Source: F1-60-MAGs149 sp037133755 (GTDB lineage: Bacteria; Actinomycetota; Thermoleophilia; Gaiellales; F1-60-MAGs149). Taken from it: DNA of 64,000 nt. The DNA lies in assembly GCA_037133755.1 (NCBI GenBank), contig JBAXNN010000004.1, positions 124,001 to 188,000 of the forward strand. Reading direction: 5' to 3'. A model generated the notes under the pieces. That model worked only from the letters and a program-made list of their open reading frames with translations, was not told the DNA's origin and ran no database searches. Numbering within the stretch: position 1 is the first letter of the stretch; each line of letters begins with the position of its first letter. Shown here piece after piece: positions 50,489 through 58,951 of this stretch. The position numbers were made by a program, and so were the translations under genes.

Positions 50489-50494
50489 TACGAT
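50489..50494 (+). promoter_or_regulatory. -10 (TACGAT) for glycosyltransferase operon
   Basis: TACGAT, nine bases before the GTG start at 50504; at most a very short leader. Confidence 0.45.
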
Positions 50495-50503
50495 GCAGGC
50501 AGC

Positions 50504-51667
50504 GTGCGGATCGCCATCGTCACCGACTACTACTACCCGCACCTCGGCGGGATCACCGAGCATGTCCACGGACAGGCCACGGAGCTGACCCGGCGGGGCC
50601 ACGAGGTGACCGTCGTCACCGGCAATGTGATGCGCCCGCCGCCGATCGTCGACGGCGAAATCCGCCCCGAGGCGAACGTGCCGTTCGAGATCGTTCGCGT
50701 CGGCCGTGCACTGCCCGGCTATGCCAACGCCTCGCAGACGTACCACGTCGTCGACCCACTGCTGCGCCGCAAGTTGAAGCAGATCTTCGAGCAGCGCAAG
50801 GTCGATGTCGTCCACGTGCACTCGCCGTACAGCCCGATCCTGCCGATCATGGGTGTGCTCGCGGCGCCCAAGACGGCTGTCACCGTCGGCACGTTCCATT
50901 CCGTCTTCCCGCGCAACCTCGGCTTCGACATCATCGCGCCGCTGATGCGCAAGGTGATCAGTCGCCTCGACGGCAAGATCGTCGTCAGCGAGGCCTGCAT
51001 CGGCTCGCTCGCGCCGTACTACCCCTACGAGTACACGGTCATCCCGAACGGCATCGATGATCGACACTTCTCGCCGGAAGCCGATCCGATCGCGGAGTTG
51101 AAAGACGGCAAGCTCAACATCCTCTTCCTCGGCCGCTTCGACCCGCGCAATGGCCTCGACACGATGATCGGTGCCTTCACAGATGTCCGTCGTCGCGTTG
51201 GCCCAGACGTGCGGCTGATCGTTGTGGGTGATGGTCCACTCAAGTCCCGGTATCAGAACCAGGTGCCCGATGACGTCGCGCCCGACGTGCACTGGGCCGG
51301 CCGCGTCAATTGGAATCGTCCTCGGTACTACGCCACCGCGGATATCCACTGCACGCCGTGCCAGCGCGCGTCGTTCGGCATGGTGCTGCTCGAGGCGATG
51401 AGCTGCGGGCGCCCGGTTGTCGCGAGCCGCATCTCCGGGTTTCAGCTGCTGATGGAACACGGCAAGCAGGGCCTGCTGATCTCCCCGGCGGAGAGCATGG
51501 AGCGCTTCGCCGAGGCGTTGATGTACATGATCGAGCACCCCGAGGAGCGCGACCGCATGGGTCGCGAGGGGCGCAAGACGGCCGTCACCGAGTACGCGTG
51601 GTCCAAGGTCGCAAAGCAGCTCGAGGACTTCTACGTCGATCTGCTCGACAAGGGCCCGCGCCCATGA
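50504..51667 (+). CDS. GT4-family glycosyltransferase (PimA-like)
   Basis: The 387-residue GT-B enzyme begins RIAIVTDYYYPHLGGITEHV (acceptor-side Gly loop) and has the donor-site stretches IPNGIDDRHFSPEADP, LFLGRFDPRNGLDTMI and CTPCQRASFGMVLLEAMSCG (the E-x7-E motif region). It resembles phosphatidylinositol mannosyltransferase PimA, transferring a sugar to a lipid. Its stop overlaps the next start (ATGA). I chose GTG 50504 over upstream codons that carry the promoter. Confidence 0.8.
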   Translation: MRIAIVTDYYYPHLGGITEHVHGQATELTRRGHEVTVVTGNVMRPPPIVDGEIRPEANVPFEIVRVGRALPGYANASQTYHVVDPLLRRKLKQIFEQRKVDVVHVHSPYSPILPIMGVLAAPKTAVTVGTFHSVFPRNLGFDIIAPLMRKVISRLDGKIVVSEACIGSLAPYYPYEYTVIPNGIDDRHFSPEADPIAELKDGKLNILFLGRFDPRNGLDTMIGAFTDVRRRVGPDVRLIVVGDGPLKSRYQNQVPDDVAPDVHWAGRVNWNRPRYYATADIHCTPCQRASFGMVLLEAMSCGRPVVASRISGFQLLMEHGKQGLLISPAESMERFAEALMYMIEHPEERDRMGREGRKTAVTEYAWSKVAKQLEDFYVDLLDKGPRP

Positions 51668-53583
51668 CCAAGCGTCAGACGATTCTCCGAGCGGTGCTGA
51701 TCGGAGTCGTCGTCGCTGCGATCGCCGTCATCGCCGACGAGGTGCTGACGCACACCAACCTGTCCTGGCTGGCCTGGGTTGTCGATGTCGCCGCGATTCT
51801 GCTGCTCACGCTCGGCGCGTGGGGCATGTTCGGGGCCAGCTCGCCGCTCTTCGGCGGCGTCGTCGATGGCAAGCGCATCCGCAAGGACGTCGTCGCGCTC
51901 ACGTTCGACGACGGCCCATCGCCCGACACGACTCCGCGCATCCTCGACATGCTTCGCGCCGAGGGGGTTCGCGCCACGTTCTTCGTGCTGGGCAAGCATG
52001 CCGAGCGTCACCCGGAGCTCGTCGAGCGGATCGTGCGTGAGGGGCACGAGCTCGGCAACCACGGGTACGACCACGGCATCCTCGCGTTTGCCGGCGCCAC
52101 GCAGGTGCACCAACAGCTGCAGCGCACGGAGCGCCTGCTGCGCAAGGCCGGCGGGCCGCCGGTACGCGTGTTTCGCGCGCCCCATGGGTTCCGCAGCCCA
52201 TTCGTGGCGCGCACCGCACGGCGGCTGGGGTACATGACGTGCGCCTGGAGCGCCGGCGTGTTCGACACCGCGAAGCCCGGCGCCGATGTCATCGTCAAGC
52301 GCTCCGCCAAGGCGATGAAGCCCGGCGCGATCCTGCTGCTGCACGACGCCGACGGCTGGGGCGACGACGATCGCTGGCAGACGGCTGAGGCGCTCCCCGG
52401 CATCATCGCCGCGGCGCGTGAGCGCGACCTCGAGTTTCTGACGATGAGCGAGATCGCTGCGCTCGATCCACCCAAGCCGATTTCGTGGAAGCGCCTCGCG
52501 ATCGTCATTGCGATCATCGTCGTGATCGCTGCGATTGCGTTGGCCCGCGTCGACCGCGGCGAGGTCACGGCGATCCTCGACACCTTCCGTACGCTCAGCA
52601 TCCCGTTCGTGATCTTGTCGCTCTTGGCGAATTTCATCAGCGTCGCCTTCAAGGGCGTGATCTGGAAGAGCGCGCTCGACTCGGTGCCAGACGTCAAGGC
52701 GCCGTACCGCGCAGTGCTGCCTGCGATCTTCGTCGGCTTCCTGCTCAACACCGTCCTGATTGCGCGGCTCGGCGAAATCGGTCGCATGGTCGTACTGCGT
52801 CGGCGCCTGCAGAAGGATGGACAGGATGTCCCGATCTCGACGATGACTGCGACCGTCGTGATGGAGCAGCTCGTGCTCGGCATCACGCTTGCTGCACTGC
52901 TCGTCGTGATGGTCTTCACCGTCGACGGCGTGCCCGACTGGGCCGGCCGCGGTACGCTGATCCTGCTCGGCGCGCTGGCCGCGGGGATCCTCGTCGTCGG
53001 CCTGGTCGAGCTCGTCAGCCGTTGGCGTCTCCGCCGCGGTGAGGTGCGCGAGGACTACGCGCGCACCTGGTGGCGCTCGACGCTGCGCACCGCCGAGCTG
53101 CACCTGCACTCGCTGAGCCGTGGCGCGCAGCTGCTGCGCCGCCCGTGGCTGGCGATCAGCTCGTTCGGCGCTGGCCTGCTGTCGTGGATCGCGCAGATCA
53201 TCGGTATCTACCTCGCGTTGCTCGCCTTCGACATCCATACGCATCCGGTCGCCGCGGCGTGCGTCGTCTTCCTCGTCTCGAACCTCGTCGGCTTCGTGCC
53301 GCTCGTGCCCGGCAATCTCGGCGTCTTTCAGCTCGCAGTCGCGACGGCGCTGTCGCAAGCGTTCGACATCTCGTTCGGCCAGGCCGTCACGTTCGCGATT
53401 GGCCTGCAGGTGATCGAGGTCGCGCTCGGTGCGGGTCTTGGCTTCGTCTTCCTCTCGGTCGAAGGGCTCTCGTTCGGTGACGTGCGGCGTACGATCTCGC
53501 GGACGGAGGATGAGCAAGAAAGCCTGCGTGCTGGCCCGCCGCCGGTGGTCGCCGCCACGCGCGGAGGAGCGCTCGGCGCGTGA
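51664..53583 (+). CDS. Fusion: NodB polysaccharide deacetylase + LPG-synthase-like (UPF0104) membrane domain
   Basis: The 639-residue protein has one or two N-terminal membrane segments, then a NodB deacetylase domain with ALTFDDGPSPDTTPRIL (about residues 78-94), FVLGKHAERHPELVERI and HGYDHGILAFAG (metal Asp/His set). From about residue 275 to 600 come eight or so membrane helices of the lysylphosphatidylglycerol-synthase TM family (NLVGFVPLVPGNLGVFQLAV and LNTVLIARLGEIGRMVV). The fusion links deacetylation to lipid flipping or transfer and follows a lipid glycosyltransferase, so it probably remodels and translocates a glycolipid. Its stop overlaps the next start (GTGA). Confidence 0.8.
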   Translation: MTKRQTILRAVLIGVVVAAIAVIADEVLTHTNLSWLAWVVDVAAILLLTLGAWGMFGASSPLFGGVVDGKRIRKDVVALTFDDGPSPDTTPRILDMLRAEGVRATFFVLGKHAERHPELVERIVREGHELGNHGYDHGILAFAGATQVHQQLQRTERLLRKAGGPPVRVFRAPHGFRSPFVARTARRLGYMTCAWSAGVFDTAKPGADVIVKRSAKAMKPGAILLLHDADGWGDDDRWQTAEALPGIIAAARERDLEFLTMSEIAALDPPKPISWKRLAIVIAIIVVIAAIALARVDRGEVTAILDTFRTLSIPFVILSLLANFISVAFKGVIWKSALDSVPDVKAPYRAVLPAIFVGFLLNTVLIARLGEIGRMVVLRRRLQKDGQDVPISTMTATVVMEQLVLGITLAALLVVMVFTVDGVPDWAGRGTLILLGALAAGILVVGLVELVSRWRLRRGEVREDYARTWWRSTLRTAELHLHSLSRGAQLLRRPWLAISSFGAGLLSWIAQIIGIYLALLAFDIHTHPVAAACVVFLVSNLVGFVPLVPGNLGVFQLAVATALSQAFDISFGQAVTFAIGLQVIEVALGAGLGFVFLSVEGLSFGDVRRTISRTEDEQESLRAGPPPVVAATRGGALGA

Positions 53584-54410
53584 GGCGGGTGGCAATCGCG
53601 CTGCTCGTCTGCGCGGCGGCTGCGGCACTCGCCGCCTGTGGGCTCGAGCCCAAGCCGCGGGTGCTGCCGGCGGGCTTTGCCCACCCGCGCTTCATGCTCA
53701 TCTCCGATGAGGCGCAGGGACCGTTGTTGGTGGGTGGCGACTACGGCATGCAGTACAGCCTCGATGGAGGCAGAACCTGGCAGGTGCCGGCGACAGGGCG
53801 TAAGCCCGTCGTCGCGGCGGCGCCGTACTACGACCGCATCCTCGTCTCGCGTGGTACCACGGCGCAGGTGTACGACTACAGCCTGCAGGGCGAGGCGAAT
53901 CCGCGAGTCGCCTGGCCTTTCGGCGATGCCGTCATGCTGCTCGCGGGCAACGCGCGCAGGGTGCGGCTTTGGGCATTGTCGGCCGACGACACCCTGCAGT
54001 TGCACTACTCGAATGATGGCGGCACGAACTGGTGGGACCTCCCCGCCGTTGGACTTTGCGCGCATCCCCGTGCGCTCGCCGTGGGCGGAGCCAAGGGCAA
54101 AGAAACCGAGCGTCTGTGGGTGGCCTGTGGTCGTCAGGGTCTCCAGGCATCGGACGATCTCGGCGCCAGTTTCCAGTACGTCCCTGGCGTGTCCACCGCA
54201 ACGACCGTTGCCGCGGCGCGCAGCGCGGCTGGGCGGATCGCGGTCGCGACGCCCAAGGTGATCGTCACGCGTGACAACGGCCGCACGTGGTCGATCAGCG
54301 GACTCAAGGCCTCGGTGATCGCCATCGACCCGCGCAACCCCGACCTGGTCTTCGCCGTCGGCACGGATGGGCGCCTGTTTGCGTCGTTGGACGGCGGCAG
54401 GTCGTTCTAG
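53580..54410 (+). CDS. Lipoprotein with BNR/sialidase-type propeller repeats
   Basis: The 276-residue protein starts at GTG with a lipoprotein signal (LVCAAAAALAAC; lipobox LAAC) and continues with Asp-box-like repeats: YSLDGGRTWQVPATG, YSNDGGTNWWDLPAV, TRDNGRTWSISGL and ASLDGGRSF at the very end. Asp boxes mark beta-propeller folds in sialidases and photosystem assembly factor Ycf48. It is the last gene of the GT4/fusion operon and may bind the glycolipid on the outer face. Confidence 0.7.
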   Translation: MRRVAIALLVCAAAAALAACGLEPKPRVLPAGFAHPRFMLISDEAQGPLLVGGDYGMQYSLDGGRTWQVPATGRKPVVAAAPYYDRILVSRGTTAQVYDYSLQGEANPRVAWPFGDAVMLLAGNARRVRLWALSADDTLQLHYSNDGGTNWWDLPAVGLCAHPRALAVGGAKGKETERLWVACGRQGLQASDDLGASFQYVPGVSTATTVAAARSAAGRIAVATPKVIVTRDNGRTWSISGLKASVIAIDPRNPDLVFAVGTDGRLFASLDGGRSF

Positions 54411-54856
54411 TCGCGCAGGGCGGTGTCGCCCTCGGCGAGGTCCAGCAGCCAGTCGGGCACGCGCATCGGGCGCCCCTCGGGGTTTACGCACGCGTGGGTC
54501 GTCACGCCGGTCAGTGCGACCTCGACGCCGGTCGTGACGAGGTAGGCGATCTCGATCAGCGTGCGCGTGATCGTCGCGATGCCCGCGTGCACGACGACGG
54601 GGTCGCCGAACTTGAGCGAGCGCCGGTAGCGCGCGGCGACGTCGACGACGGCCAGATCAAGGCCACCGCTGTGGACCTCCGCGTAGTCGTGCCCGCCGTG
54701 GGCTAGAAGCGCGACGCGGGTCTCCTCGAGCCACGGAATGTACGACGCGTGGTGCACGACGCCCATCGCGTCGGTCTCGGCGAAGCGCACGCGGATCGGG
54801 TGCGAAAAGGGATAGCGCGCCGGGTCGAGCGGGGGATCGACGAGCTCGTGCGCCAC
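54407..54856 (-). CDS. YbgC/4-hydroxybenzoyl-CoA-type hotdog thioesterase
   Basis: The 149-residue hotdog protein has the motif VRFAETDAMGVVHHASYIPWL, in which the Asp is the usual catalytic residue, then DLAVVDVAARYRRSLKFGDP. It hydrolyses short acyl-CoAs in this family. The GTG start is two bases after the XdhC-like gene stop, so it is the last gene of that operon. Link to the maturation genes is unclear. Confidence 0.75.
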   Translation of the reverse strand: MAHELVDPPLDPARYPFSHPIRVRFAETDAMGVVHHASYIPWLEETRVALLAHGGHDYAEVHSGGLDLAVVDVAARYRRSLKFGDPVVVHAGIATITRTLIEIAYLVTTGVEVALTGVTTHACVNPEGRPMRVPDWLLDLAEGDTALRD

Positions 54857-54858
54857 GG

Positions 54859-55923
54859 TCAGCTCGCGGGCTCGTCGGTCGGGTGGATGCGCCCCGTCGT
54901 GTCCTTCAGATGGCGGCCAGAGCGACCCGAGCGGTAGGCGATGATCTCGGCGAGGATCGCCACGGCCGTCTCGGCGGGCGAGTGCGCACCGATGTCGAGG
55001 CCGACGGGTCCGTGGATGCGGCTGATCTGCTCGGCGGTGTTGCCCGAGGCGAGCAGGCGCTCGTTGCGCTTCTCCTGCGTGCGGCGCGAGCCGAGTGCGC
55101 CGACGTAGCCGACGCCAAGGTCCAGAGCGAGCGAGATCGCCGGATCGTCGATCTTCTGGTCGTGCGTCAGCACCACGAGGTGGTCGGCGGCCTCGAGCTC
55201 GAGCTCGGGATAGGCCTTATCGGGCCAGGACGTCAGCAGCACGTCGGTGCTCGGCATGCGCTCGTTGGTGCCGAACTTCGTGCGCGGATCGACGACGGCG
55301 GTGCGCCAACCGAGCTTGCTGGCCATGCGGCAGAGCGCCTCGGCGGTATCGACGGCGCCAACCACGACGACGCGCGGGGCGGGGTGGATGCTCTCGACGA
55401 AGAGGGTGATGCCATCCTCGAGGTCGGTCGCGCTCGACGCCTCGGTGGCGATGGCCTCGGCGATCGCTGCCTCGGCCGTGGCACGAAGGTCGCCTTCGAG
55501 ATCGCCGGTCATGGTGTCCGCATCGACATCGCGCACCAACGTGCGGCCGTTCTGCTCGCCACCGAAGACGTGGGCGATCGCGCCACGGCGCATGGCAGTG
55601 CGCGGGCTGTAGCGATCGAGCGCCACCCACAGCTCGCCGCCGCAGGCCAGGCCCACTTCGAGTGCGAGATCGTCGGAGATGCCGTAGTGCACGAGGCGCG
55701 GAGCCTCGCCGTTGCCGGCGAAGAGCTCTTGCGCGGCGCCGTAGATGTCGCCCTCGACGCACCCTCCCGACACCGAGCCGGCCATCTCACCGCTCGACGA
55801 CACAGCGAAGACGCTGCCGATCGGGCGCGGGGCGGAGCGGTACGTGCGCACGACGGTCGCCAGCGCGACGTCGTCGCCACGGGCGGCCCAGGCGGCCGCG
55901 GTCTGCAGGGTCTCGTCGTTCAT
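54859..55923 (-). CDS. XdhC/CoxI-like molybdenum-cofactor maturation protein
   Basis: The 354-residue protein has an N-terminal XdhC half (ATVVRTYRSAPRPIGSVFAV, GSVSGGCVEGDIYGAAQ) and a C-terminal Rossmann half (RVVVVGAVDTAEALCRMA, YVGALGSRRTQEKRNERL). XdhC proteins sulfurate and insert the molybdenum cofactor into xanthine dehydrogenase or CO dehydrogenase. Its ATG overlaps the stop of the VWA gene (ATGA). Confidence 0.85.
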   Translation of the reverse strand: MNDETLQTAAAWAARGDDVALATVVRTYRSAPRPIGSVFAVSSSGEMAGSVSGGCVEGDIYGAAQELFAGNGEAPRLVHYGISDDLALEVGLACGGELWVALDRYSPRTAMRRGAIAHVFGGEQNGRTLVRDVDADTMTGDLEGDLRATAEAAIAEAIATEASSATDLEDGITLFVESIHPAPRVVVVGAVDTAEALCRMASKLGWRTAVVDPRTKFGTNERMPSTDVLLTSWPDKAYPELELEAADHLVVLTHDQKIDDPAISLALDLGVGYVGALGSRRTQEKRNERLLASGNTAEQISRIHGPVGLDIGAHSPAETAVAILAEIIAYRSGRSGRHLKDTTGRIHPTDEPAS

Positions 55924-57107
55924 GCCGCCGCCCTCAGGGTCGCAGGTTTGACGCCGGAATGACGCCCGTCGATTTTGCGCAGCGCCTCGGCCAGCGACTC
56001 GAGCGCGTTGAGGTTGTGGCCGGGCAGGAAGGTGTCGACGAAGGGCAGTGCTGCGGCCATACCGGCGGCGAGCGGCTCGTAGCCCTCCGAGCCCTTGAGC
56101 GGGTTGACCCAGATGATCGAGTGGCAGCGGCGTCGCAGGCGCGCCATCTCGTTGGCAAGCGTGGTGACGTCGCCGCGCTCCCAGCCGTCGGAGACGATCA
56201 CGACGACCGCGCCGCGCGTCAGGCCGCGGCGCCCGTAGAGGTCGTTGAAGGCCTTGAGGTTGTCGCCGATGCGCGTGCCACCGGCCCAGTCGGGCACGGC
56301 GCGCGCCGCGCGCTGCAGCGAGGCCTCGGGGTCGTAGCCGCCGAGGAAGGGGGTCAGGCGCGTCAGGCGTGTGCCGAACGTGAACGCCTCGACCTTGCGG
56401 CCGGCGCTGACGGCCGCCTGCAGAAACAGCACGAGCGCGCGGCTGTACGGCTCCATCGAGCCCGACACGTCGCAGAGGAATACGACGCGGCGCTCGACCT
56501 TCTTGGGGCGACGGAAGGCGCGCTCGATCGGCTCGCCCTCGCGGCGCATCGCCCGGCGCAGCGTCTCGCGCGGCGCCAGCTGCGACCCGTTGGCGGCGAC
56601 CTCCATGCGGCGCGAGCGGCGCGTGGGGAGGACGCGCACGAGGCGATCCATCAGACGGCGCAGACGTAGCAATTCGCTCCGGGTCAGCGTGGAGAAGTCG
56701 CGGTCGCGCAGGTTCTCGTCCGCGCTGTAGGCAGCGAGGACGTCGGGCTCTTCCTGATCCTCGTCAACCTCGTCCGGATCGTCGCTCTCGTTCGGGTGCT
56801 TGGCCGGCGCGGGCGGTTGCGGGCGCTCGTCGATGCCGATGCCCATGTCGGGGCGGCGGCCCTCGTTGCGCGTGGGGTCCTTCTCGAACCACGCGCGGAA
56901 GGCGCGGTCGAAGAGTTCGAGGTCATCGCGGCGCGCCACGAGCGTGCAGGCCAGTGCCGAGTAGACCTCGTCGCGGTTGCGCATGTCGACGCAATCGAGC
57001 GCGCGCAGTGCGTCCTGGATGCGGCCGGGGCCAACCTCAACCCCGGCCTCGCGCAGGATGCGGCCGAACGTGACGAGCTTGCGGACGCCGGCGTCGCCGG
57101 TGCTCAT
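55920..57107 (-). CDS. CoxE-like VWA-domain protein
   Basis: The 395-residue protein has an N-terminal helical part, an acidic linker (DEVDEDQEEPDVLAAY) and a C-terminal von Willebrand A domain with the MIDAS motif VFLCDVSGSMEPYSRALV, plus GTRIGDNLKAFNDLYG and VIVSDGWERGD. In CO-dehydrogenase clusters, CoxE works with the CoxD ATPase in active-site maturation. The ATG lies in TGATG, overlapping the stop of the ATPase gene by one base. Confidence 0.85.
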   Translation of the reverse strand: MSTGDAGVRKLVTFGRILREAGVEVGPGRIQDALRALDCVDMRNRDEVYSALACTLVARRDDLELFDRAFRAWFEKDPTRNEGRRPDMGIGIDERPQPPAPAKHPNESDDPDEVDEDQEEPDVLAAYSADENLRDRDFSTLTRSELLRLRRLMDRLVRVLPTRRSRRMEVAANGSQLAPRETLRRAMRREGEPIERAFRRPKKVERRVVFLCDVSGSMEPYSRALVLFLQAAVSAGRKVEAFTFGTRLTRLTPFLGGYDPEASLQRAARAVPDWAGGTRIGDNLKAFNDLYGRRGLTRGAVVVIVSDGWERGDVTTLANEMARLRRRCHSIIWVNPLKGSEGYEPLAAGMAAALPFVDTFLPGHNLNALESLAEALRKIDGRHSGVKPATLRAAA

Positions 57108-58039
57108 CAGCCTGCCGGCAGGGCGTCGTCGGCGGCGGTGCGCGCGCGCTCGACGAGCTGCTGAAGGCTCTCGTCGCGCACGCGGCCGATGTCCTCGTGG
57201 AACTTGAGGACCGAGCCGAGTGTCATGTCGACGACGTCGGCGGCGAGCTCCTGCTGGCCGAGTGCGAGCAGCGCCTGCGTCCAGTCGATCGTCTCGGCGA
57301 TACCCGGCTGCTTCGTCAGGTCGAGCGCGCGGATCTCGTGCACGAAGGCGGCGGCCTGCGCGGCGAGGCGCTCGGAGGCCTCGGGCACGCGGGCGCGGAC
57401 GATCTGGATCTCGCGATCGAGGTCGGGCATCTCGACCCACATGTAGAGGCAGCGGCGCTTGAGCGCCTCGTGCAGCTCGCGCGTGCGGTTCGAGGTAAGG
57501 AACACGATCGGGCGGCGCTCGGCCTTGATCGTGCCGATCTCGGGGATCGTCACCTGGAAGTCCGACAAGAGTTCGAGTAGAAACGCCTCGAACTCGTCGT
57601 CGGCACGGTCGATTTCGTCGATCAGCAGCACCGGCGGCACCTCGTCGTCGCAGGCGATCGCGTCGAGGAGCGGCCGGCGCTCGATGAACCGCGGTCCGAA
57701 CAGCTCGTCCAGCATCGCATCGCCCGACAGCTGCTCGCCGCTCGCCTCGAGGCTGCGGATGTAGAGCATCTGGCGCGCGTACGCCCAGTCGTACAGCGCG
57801 TGGGCGACGTCGATGCCCTCGTAGCACTGCAGGCGGATCAGGCGCGCGCCAAGCGCGTCGGCGACGACCTTCGCGAGCTCCGTCTTGCCCACGCCAGCCT
57901 CGCCCTCGAGCAGCAGCGGCTTCTCGAGCGCGAGCTGCAGGTGCACGGTCGTGGCGAGTCCGCGGTCGGCGATGTACGACCGCTCGGCGAGCGCGGCCTG
58001 CACGCCGTCGATCGATTCGCGAATCTGACTCTTACTCAC
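57107..58039 (-). CDS. MoxR-type (CoxD-like) AAA+ ATPase
   Basis: The 310-residue AAA+ protein has Walker A LLLEGEAGVGKTELAKVVA (about 40-58), Walker B PPVLLIDEIDRADDEFEA, sensor 1 IVFLTSNRTREL, and a second-region Arg finger. I chose GTG 58039, preceded by GGGGAG; the frame continues upstream with no family match. With the VWA and XdhC-like genes it forms a maturation set, but no molybdenum hydroxylase subunit genes are present. MoxR proteins act as chaperones for cofactor insertion. Confidence 0.85.
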   Translation of the reverse strand: MSKSQIRESIDGVQAALAERSYIADRGLATTVHLQLALEKPLLLEGEAGVGKTELAKVVADALGARLIRLQCYEGIDVAHALYDWAYARQMLYIRSLEASGEQLSGDAMLDELFGPRFIERRPLLDAIACDDEVPPVLLIDEIDRADDEFEAFLLELLSDFQVTIPEIGTIKAERRPIVFLTSNRTRELHEALKRRCLYMWVEMPDLDREIQIVRARVPEASERLAAQAAAFVHEIRALDLTKQPGIAETIDWTQALLALGQQELAADVVDMTLGSVLKFHEDIGRVRDESLQQLVERARTAADDALPAG

Positions 58040-58071
58040 GTGCGGTACTCCCCGGGGGTCGCGGTGGATGG

Positions 58072-58077
58072 ACGATA
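58072..58077 (-). promoter_or_regulatory. -10 (TATCGT) for maturation operon
   Basis: TATCGT on the minus strand, giving a short leader with GGGGAG before GTG 58039. Confidence 0.5.
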
Positions 58078-58149
58078 CCCTCATAGCGGGCGGCGCGTCT
58101 CTGCGGTGCCCTTCGCAGGCGGGCAGAAATCCGCCGACAGGAGGCAGAC

Positions 58150-58413
58150 ATGCTGGAAGTCGAGGCATTCGCAGGCCGCGCGGTCGCGGCGATGGGCGAC
58201 GAGAGTCTGGCCTGGGTGGGCGACCCGGCTACCGTCGAGGCGCTGCTCTCGCTCGCCGCCGACGCCGCGCACGGCGTGGTGCGCCCGGCCGCGCCGATCG
58301 CGACGTTCCTCGCCGGCATCGAGCTCGGTCGCAGCGGCGGCGACCCCGCTGCGCTCGAGGCCGCGATGGCGCAAATTCGTCGGGCAATCCCCGACGCGTC
58401 GGCAACGAGCTGA
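58150..58413 (+). CDS. DUF6457-type small protein
   Basis: The 87-residue helical protein has the pattern LLSLAADAAHGVVRPAAPIATFLAG, which I recognise from the DUF6457 group often encoded beside molybdenum-cofactor genes such as mobA. AGGAGG lies five bases before the ATG. It is divergent from the MoxR/VWA/XdhC operon, which supports a role in molybdoenzyme maturation; mechanism unknown. Confidence 0.65.
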   Translation: MLEVEAFAGRAVAAMGDESLAWVGDPATVEALLSLAADAAHGVVRPAAPIATFLAGIELGRSGGDPAALEAAMAQIRRAIPDASATS

Positions 58414-58432
58414 GGCCGAGCGTTTCGGCGAG

Positions 58433-58951
58433 TTAGTCCGCAGGCAGAATCTGAATGCGCGGCACGGGGTAGACCGGCGGGTAGTCCTGCATAGCCGTCG
58501 CAGCGTCGGCGTAGGGGTCGCTCCACGGCATCGCGCTCGCGCCGCAGTGCTGGAACGTCGGCGTGCGGTAGATACCGGGCTTGCCCGGCCAGCGCACGCT
58601 GATCGGAAAGTCGCCGATCGAGGTGTTCGGGAGGCCGCCGGCCGTGGCAACCCAGGTGATCACCCAGCGTCCCGACGACGCGCGCGCGACGGTCGAGGTC
58701 CAACCGTCAATCGCGACCGGCTTCGCGTTAAGCCACGCCGGGCCGAGACGAACAACGAGGCGATCTGTGGCCAACCCAACGCCGCCTTGGCCGACGCCGC
58801 AGCCGTGGGGGATGGTGATGCCCAGCGTACCGTTCTGCCCCGCGATGGGGTTCTCGCCGTTCAGCTTGATCGTCGCGTGCGCGGCAGCCAAGGGTGCGAC
58901 TACGAGCGCCGAAAGAAGCAAGAGGATAATGAGATAGGGAAGCCGTTTCAT
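58433..58951 (-). CDS. YcnI-like (DUF1775) copper-associated secreted protein
   Basis: The 172-residue protein has a signal peptide (PYLIILLLLSALVVAPLAA) ending at AAA, so the mature chain would begin His-Ala-Thr. In YcnI proteins an N-terminal His, here HATIKLNGENPIAGQNG, forms a monohistidine copper site. Downstream are TLGITIPHGCG and FPISVRWPGKPG, matching the family, and a late Trp (MPWSDPYADA). A membrane anchor seen in some members is missing. It is translationally coupled (ATGA) to a diacylglycerol-kinase-like gene, an odd neighbour. Confidence 0.75.
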   Translation of the reverse strand: MKRLPYLIILLLLSALVVAPLAAAHATIKLNGENPIAGQNGTLGITIPHGCGVGQGGVGLATDRLVVRLGPAWLNAKPVAIDGWTSTVARASSGRWVITWVATAGGLPNTSIGDFPISVRWPGKPGIYRTPTFQHCGASAMPWSDPYADAATAMQDYPPVYPVPRIQILPAD

